Position numbers and translations under genes: made by a program. DNA of 34,668 nt from positions 1 through 34,668 of the forward strand of contig JBAZUC010000003.1 in assembly GCA_041661585.1 (NCBI GenBank), read 5' to 3'. The DNA is from JAPLXD01 sp041661585 (lineage in GTDB: Bacteria > Patescibacteriota > Minisyncoccia > Moranbacterales > UBA11712). The number at the start of each line of letters is the position of its first letter. The first letter of the stretch is position 1. Positions 31,255 through 34,668 of this stretch are shown piece after piece. The notes beneath the pieces were generated by a model. It ran no database searches. It was not told where the DNA came from and saw nothing but the letters and a program-made list of their open reading frames with translations.

Positions 31255-31611
31255 ATGAAAAAAACAACTGACTTCACGCTTCAGGAATTGTTGGGTGTTC
31301 TGCAATCGGGTTGTATCCGCGGATGCGGTGGCCATCGCCTGCACTCAGGAGGTGGCTTTCCAATCGGTCAGATAGTGAATGATGTCGCCGCAATATTTAT
31401 TAACGATGACAACATTGAGGCTGGGGCTGCTTTGGTCGGCCTGCTTACAAACTCTCAGGTTAACGCCCGTTTCATTGCGTTCTGCGCCCTGAAAACCGGT
31501 GAAAGCAAACTTTTACCTGACATGCTGAAAAAGCTGGAAGCATTTTCGAGCGACCCAGCAAATTCAGAAGTCATCGAGGCTGCCAAAGAGAGATTGGCCG
31601 CCGTCGCGTAA
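31255..31611 (+). CDS. Small protein with Cys/Gly-rich segment and HEAT-like helices, unknown
   Basis: 118 residues from ATG 31255; AGGAG lies 9 bases upstream, unlike the longer frame from 31186, which includes the promoter region. Residues ~5-16 are helical, residues ~18-32 read SGCIRGCGGHRLHSGGG, and the rest looks like two pairs of helices (AGAALVGLLTNSQVNARFIA; LLPDMLKKLEAFS), as in HEAT-like repeats. No family recognised. It has its own strong promoter, a canonical ribosome binding site and a strong terminator, so it is probably well expressed as a single gene. Confidence 0.7.
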   Translation: MKKTTDFTLQELLGVLQSGCIRGCGGHRLHSGGGFPIGQIVNDVAAIFINDDNIEAGAALVGLLTNSQVNARFIAFCALKTGESKLLPDMLKKLEAFSSDPANSEVIEAAKERLAAVA

Positions 31612-31634
31612 TATCGCATAATGTTGGAATAGTG

Positions 31635-31668
31635 GAGGCGAGGTCACAAACCTTGCCTCTTTTCTTTT
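31635..31668 (+). terminator. Terminator after the 118-residue protein gene
   Basis: GAGGCGAGGT, a short loop, ACCTTGCCTC, then TTTTCTTTTT: a 10-bp stem with one G-U pair and a good U-tract, 23 bases after the stop. Confidence 0.85.
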
Positions 31669-31689
31669 TCATCAATTTCAATTTTGAGC

Positions 31690-31695
31690 TATACT
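31690..31695 (+). promoter_or_regulatory. -10 element directly upstream of the LCP gene
   Basis: TATACT ends 6 bases before ATG 31702; no clear -35. It falls between the preceding terminator and the gene, so an independent, probably leaderless transcript is likely. Confidence 0.45.
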
Positions 31696-31701
31696 GAAAG
31701 C

Positions 31702-33231
31702 ATGCAGGAATATGATTTTCCGCGGAGAGCTCGGCGGAGGAAATCAAAATTTTTCTTTTGGACGATTATTTTCGTTGGCATTCTTGGAATTGTTTTTCTC
31801 GCTTCCATCGCTCTGGCGTTCAAATTCTACGCGACAAGCCAGAAGGTGATTGACTCAAAGCAGCCCGCTTCTTTCATGCAAAGCGTGAAAGATATTGTTT
31901 CGTCTGACAGAAAAGCTTTGCGGGGCGAACAATACGACCGGATCAATATTTTGCTTGTCGGACTCGCCGGGAAAAACTATCCGGGAGCCAACCTCACTGA
32001 TTCGATCATCATCGCCAGCATCAATCCGAAAACATACCAAACCGCTCTTCTCTCCATCCCCCGCGATCTCTATGTCCCGATCCCGGGCACAAACTATTCG
32101 ACAAAAATCAACGCGCTCTATGCCCGTTCGCAAGACAAAGACAGATCTGGAAAATCTGGCGTTGATGACCTCAAAAAAGTTATCACTGACATCACCGGCC
32201 AGCCCATCGACTATTATATCGCCCTCGACTTCGACGGTTTCAAGCAGATCATCAACGAACTGGGCGGCATAAAAGTCCAGGTTCCCAAAGATTTGCACGA
32301 CGAGCGCTATCCGGGGCCGAACTATTCTTACGAAACTTTTGATTTGAAGCAAGGACTATACACCCTTGACGGCGACATCGCTCTCAAATTCGCGCGCACT
32401 CGCCACAACGAAGACGGCGATTTTGGCCGGGCTTACCGCCAGCAGCTTATTCTCGAGTCCGCGCGCTCAAAAGCTTTTTCTCTGGAAACAATCCTCAATA
32501 TCCCGGAGCTTAGTCATTTGCTCGACACGTTGGGAGAGCATTTGCGAACGGACATCCCGCTCAATGAACTCAATTCATTTGTCGATCTCGTCAAAAAAAT
32601 AGACACGCACACGACTGTAAACAAAGTCCTCGATGCCGGAAAACCTGATAGCGTGATGGCGGTCTCCCATATTTTTTTGGGTGGCGTCCGCGCGTTCATC
32701 TTGATCCCCCGCACGGGAAACTACGACGAGATCCAAGACATCTCAAAAAACATTTTCGATCTCGAGCTCATCAACCGGAAAAAAGCAGCCGTGAAACTGG
32801 AAAATGCTTCTGTTTCTATCGTGAACGAAAGCGGTGTGAAAGATTTTGACGGAAAATTGAAAAATCTGCTGGACAAATTTGACTATCAGACAGAGATCGC
32901 CCAGCCCAAGCCCAAAGAAAAAACTCGACAATACGTCTCAACCAAAACAAGCGACACGACCGTCTATGATCTCACCGGCGGTCTCAAGCCATTTTCTCTT
33001 GAAGATCTTTCCAAAAAATTGGGCGCGAAAATCTCGATCTATCCGCCCGACAACATCTCCGCGCAGTGCCGAGGCGCTGATTTCTGCCTTGTCCTCGGAC
33101 CGGACGCCGCAGACAAACTGAACTACGAAGAGAATTCCGTGCAGGATCTTGAAAGCGGATATGACCATCAGCAAGTAGACGAAAAAACATATATTGAATT
33201 GCTCAAAAGAGGAAGCAATCAGAAATTTTAA
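31702..33231 (+). CDS. LytR-CpsA-Psr (LCP) family cell-envelope glycopolymer transferase
   Basis: 509 residues from ATG 31702 (a TTG 18 bases upstream is less likely). A basic cytoplasmic tail (RRARRRKSK), one membrane helix (about residues 18-42), then the LCP domain: INILLVGLAGKNYPGANLTD, LLSIPRDLYVPIPG, KINALYA, LGGIKVQVPKDL and LKFARTRHNEDGDFGRAYRQ, with the Arg/Asp residues that bind the polyprenyl-pyrophosphate substrate. The C-terminus carries a LytR_C-like domain (VSIVNESGVKDF, DTTVYDLTGG). LCP enzymes attach wall polymers to peptidoglycan or surface proteins. Confidence 0.95.
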   Translation: MQEYDFPRRARRRKSKFFFWTIIFVGILGIVFLASIALAFKFYATSQKVIDSKQPASFMQSVKDIVSSDRKALRGEQYDRINILLVGLAGKNYPGANLTDSIIIASINPKTYQTALLSIPRDLYVPIPGTNYSTKINALYARSQDKDRSGKSGVDDLKKVITDITGQPIDYYIALDFDGFKQIINELGGIKVQVPKDLHDERYPGPNYSYETFDLKQGLYTLDGDIALKFARTRHNEDGDFGRAYRQQLILESARSKAFSLETILNIPELSHLLDTLGEHLRTDIPLNELNSFVDLVKKIDTHTTVNKVLDAGKPDSVMAVSHIFLGGVRAFILIPRTGNYDEIQDISKNIFDLELINRKKAAVKLENASVSIVNESGVKDFDGKLKNLLDKFDYQTEIAQPKPKEKTRQYVSTKTSDTTVYDLTGGLKPFSLEDLSKKLGAKISIYPPDNISAQCRGADFCLVLGPDAADKLNYEENSVQDLESGYDHQQVDEKTYIELLKRGSNQKF

Positions 33232-33247
33232 ATAACATTTTATTCTT

Positions 33248-33802
33248 ATGAAAACAATTCTCATCGCCGGGCTTGGAAACCCAGGAAAAGAATACGCGAA
33301 AACCCGCCACAACGCCGGGTTCATGTTTGTGGATTATTTTCGCGAAAAATATCAGGAAGAGTTCGGTTTTTCAGAATGGAAATTGGACAAGAAATTGAAA
33401 TCGGAAATTAGCGTCGGGAAATGCCCTGGCAACAAAATAATCCTGATCAAGCCCCAAACTTTCATGAATCTTTCGGGCGAAGCGGTTTCGGCGGCGAAAA
33501 AATACTATAAAGTGAAACTTGAAGATATCCTTGTCGCACACGATGATATCGATCTTTTGCTTGGAAAGTATAAAATTTCCGTTGGATCTTCTTCGGCCGG
33601 ACACAACGGCGCGCAAAATATCATTGTTCTCGTCGGCACAAAAAACTTCACAAGAATCAGAATCGGCGTTGAAAATCGCAAAGATCGCAAGATTGCGACG
33701 GAGAAATATGTTCTGGGAAAATTCACGGCCGCGGAAATGAAAAAAATCTCAGGAATAATTTTTGAGATTTCGGAAGGGTTTATAAAGAAATATTTATCTT
33801 AA
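33248..33802 (+). CDS. pth: Peptidyl-tRNA hydrolase
   Basis: 184 residues. ILIAGLGNPGKEYAKTRHNA with the catalytic His at ~20, KPQTFMNLSGEAV with the substrate-binding Asn, VAHDDIDLLLGKYKI and GSSSAGHNGAQNII. These are all active-site segments of Pth, which recycles stalled peptidyl-tRNAs. The gene is 16 bases after the LCP gene and convergent with typA. Confidence 0.97.
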   Translation: MKTILIAGLGNPGKEYAKTRHNAGFMFVDYFREKYQEEFGFSEWKLDKKLKSEISVGKCPGNKIILIKPQTFMNLSGEAVSAAKKYYKVKLEDILVAHDDIDLLLGKYKISVGSSSAGHNGAQNIIVLVGTKNFTRIRIGVENRKDRKIATEKYVLGKFTAAEMKKISGIIFEISEGFIKKYLS

Positions 33803-33923
33803 TTTTCAATTACCAATGTTCAATTTACAATGAATTTTCAATGATCCAATGTTCAATGTTTGAAAATTGAAAATTTAGAAATTGAGCCATTGATTGAAAA
33901 TTGTGAATTGAAAATTGAAAATT
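33803..33923. repeat. A/T-rich imperfect inverted repeat between pth and typA
   Basis: About 120 bases made of TTCAATT/AATTGAA-like words. The left half (TTCAATTACCAATGTTCAAT) is roughly the reverse complement of the right half (TTGAAAATTGTGAATTGAAA). It lies between two convergent genes, so it could terminate both. No coding potential. Confidence 0.5.
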
Positions 33924-34668
33924 TTATGCTTTCTTTCTCCCCGCTTGGACGCGTTGTGTTTCGTTCAGAATTTGTTTGCGCAGGCGCACGCTGTGAGGCG
34001 TGACCTCGAGATATTCGTCGTCCGCCATAATTTCAAAGCCTCTTTCAATCGTGAGTTCCATATGCGGCACGAGATGGATGGCCGCGTCCGCGCCCGATGA
34101 GCGCATGTTCGTCAGATTTTTTCCTTTGATGGGATTCACCGCCATATCGTTTCCTTTTGCCGTGTTCCCAATCACCATGCCTTCGTATACTTCCGTGTTC
34201 GCACCGATATAAAGCACGCCGCGGTCTTGAAGATTGGCCAGTGAAAAAGCCAGCGCTTTTCCAGCGACCATCGAAGCCATTGAACCCGTGGCATGTTTGG
34301 AAATTGCTCCCGCGTGCGGCCGGAATTCGAGAAAACGGCTGGCAAAGATTCCTTCTCCGCGTGTTTCGATCATGAACTGGTTGCGATATCCCAAAATTCC
34401 CCGGGTTGGAATTTCAAAAACCATCCGAACTTGGGTGCCCTCCGGTTTCATTTCGGTCATCTGACCTTTTCTTTTTCCAAGCGTCTCGATGATCGTACCC
34501 GAAAATTGCTCCGGAACATCGATCGTCACTTCTTCGAACGGCTCAAGTTTTTTGCCGCTTTCTTCCTTGATGATGACCTGCGGCTGGGAAACTTGGAGTT
34601 CGTATCCTTCGCGGCGCATATTTTCAATGAGAATCGCGATATGCAGTTCCCCTCTTCCGCTCACTTTA
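33924..34668 (-). CDS. typA: Translational GTPase TypA/BipA, C-terminal part
   Basis: About 248 residues of the C-terminal half; the start and GTPase domain lie beyond the window. SGRGELHIAILIENMRREGY, PEQFSGTIIETLGKRKGQM, RMVFEIPTRGILGYRNQFM, ATGSMASMVAGKALAFSLAN and LTNMRSSGADAAIHLVPH are characteristic of BipA domains V and the C-terminal domain. It ends ETQRVQAGRKKA. BipA is a ribosome-associated GTPase used in stress and cold growth. Confidence 0.97.
   Translation of the reverse strand, partial: KVSGRGELHIAILIENMRREGYELQVSQPQVIIKEESGKKLEPFEEVTIDVPEQFSGTIIETLGKRKGQMTEMKPEGTQVRMVFEIPTRGILGYRNQFMIETRGEGIFASRFLEFRPHAGAISKHATGSMASMVAGKALAFSLANLQDRGVLYIGANTEVYEGMVIGNTAKGNDMAVNPIKGKNLTNMRSSGADAAIHLVPHMELTIERGFEIMADDEYLEVTPHSVRLRKQILNETQRVQAGRKKA

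Noticed and set aside
1..34668. Search for tRNA, rRNA, transposase, integrase and phage genes
   Set aside because: No cloverleaf-like or rRNA-like sequence and no mobile-element protein was recognised by eye; a covariance search would be needed to exclude small RNAs.

Overview
The window looks like part of a chromosome from an anaerobic, probably Candidate Phyla Radiation (Patescibacteria/Parcubacteria-like) bacterium. The evidence is indirect: genes are densely packed with many ATGA stop/start overlaps, the ComEC competence protein is split into two genes, many starts lack Shine-Dalgarno sequences, intergenic DNA is A/T-rich, the only ribonucleotide reductase seen is the oxygen-sensitive NrdD/NrdG pair, and UGA is used as a stop (so not the recoded Gracilibacteria/Absconditabacteria). 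No 16S or tRNA gene is present, so the phylum is an inference.

Layout. 1-8.3 kb (all minus strand): a CapA-like lipoprotein (cut by the window edge), a separate ComEC-type metallo-beta-lactamase, the ComEC/Rec2 channel, a tiny membrane peptide, DUF167, ApbE flavin transferase, a small membrane protein, and nrdG-nrdD-nrdR behind a good NrdR box. 8.4-24.1 kb (all minus): an uninterrupted accessory cluster. It has nine radical SAM genes, a small precursor-like peptide ending in nine His-Xaa-Ser/Ala triplets (HxsA-like), an HxsB-like SPASM maturase, an HxsD-like protein, a second small partner protein, three exported or membrane-anchored proteins, an A24 prepilin-peptidase-like protein and, upstream under its own promoter, a U32-peptidase-like Cys-rich protein. 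24.2-31.1 kb (minus): housekeeping genes ftsZ, ftsA, dgkA, ybeY, yqeY, rpsU, HIT, hisS and lepB. 31.2-33.8 kb (plus): a small Cys/Gly-containing protein with its own promoter and terminator, an LCP (LytR-CpsA-Psr) protein and pth. 33.9 kb to the end (minus): the C-terminal half of TypA/BipA.

How it may work. The 8.4-24.1 kb block is best read as an expanded His-Xaa-Ser (Hxs) type peptide-modification system. The recognisable core is HxsA (precursor), HxsB (SPASM radical SAM) and HxsD. Where other Hxs loci have one HxsC, this one has a tandem array of at least six short HxsC-like radical SAM proteins, plus a HemN-like one and a second CxxxCxxC enzyme. The exported Cys-rich proteins and the membrane peptidase suggest the product acts at or outside the membrane; its chemistry and function are unknown.

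Other structure: a palindromic mini-element is inserted in frame in both comEC and nrdG. Four genes have a -10 hexamer so close to the start codon that leaderless mRNA is likely. Three intergenic regions just after stop codons hold long imperfect A/T-rich inverted repeats. No gap longer than 300 bases is without a gene. No tRNA, rRNA, CRISPR array, transposase or phage gene was seen.
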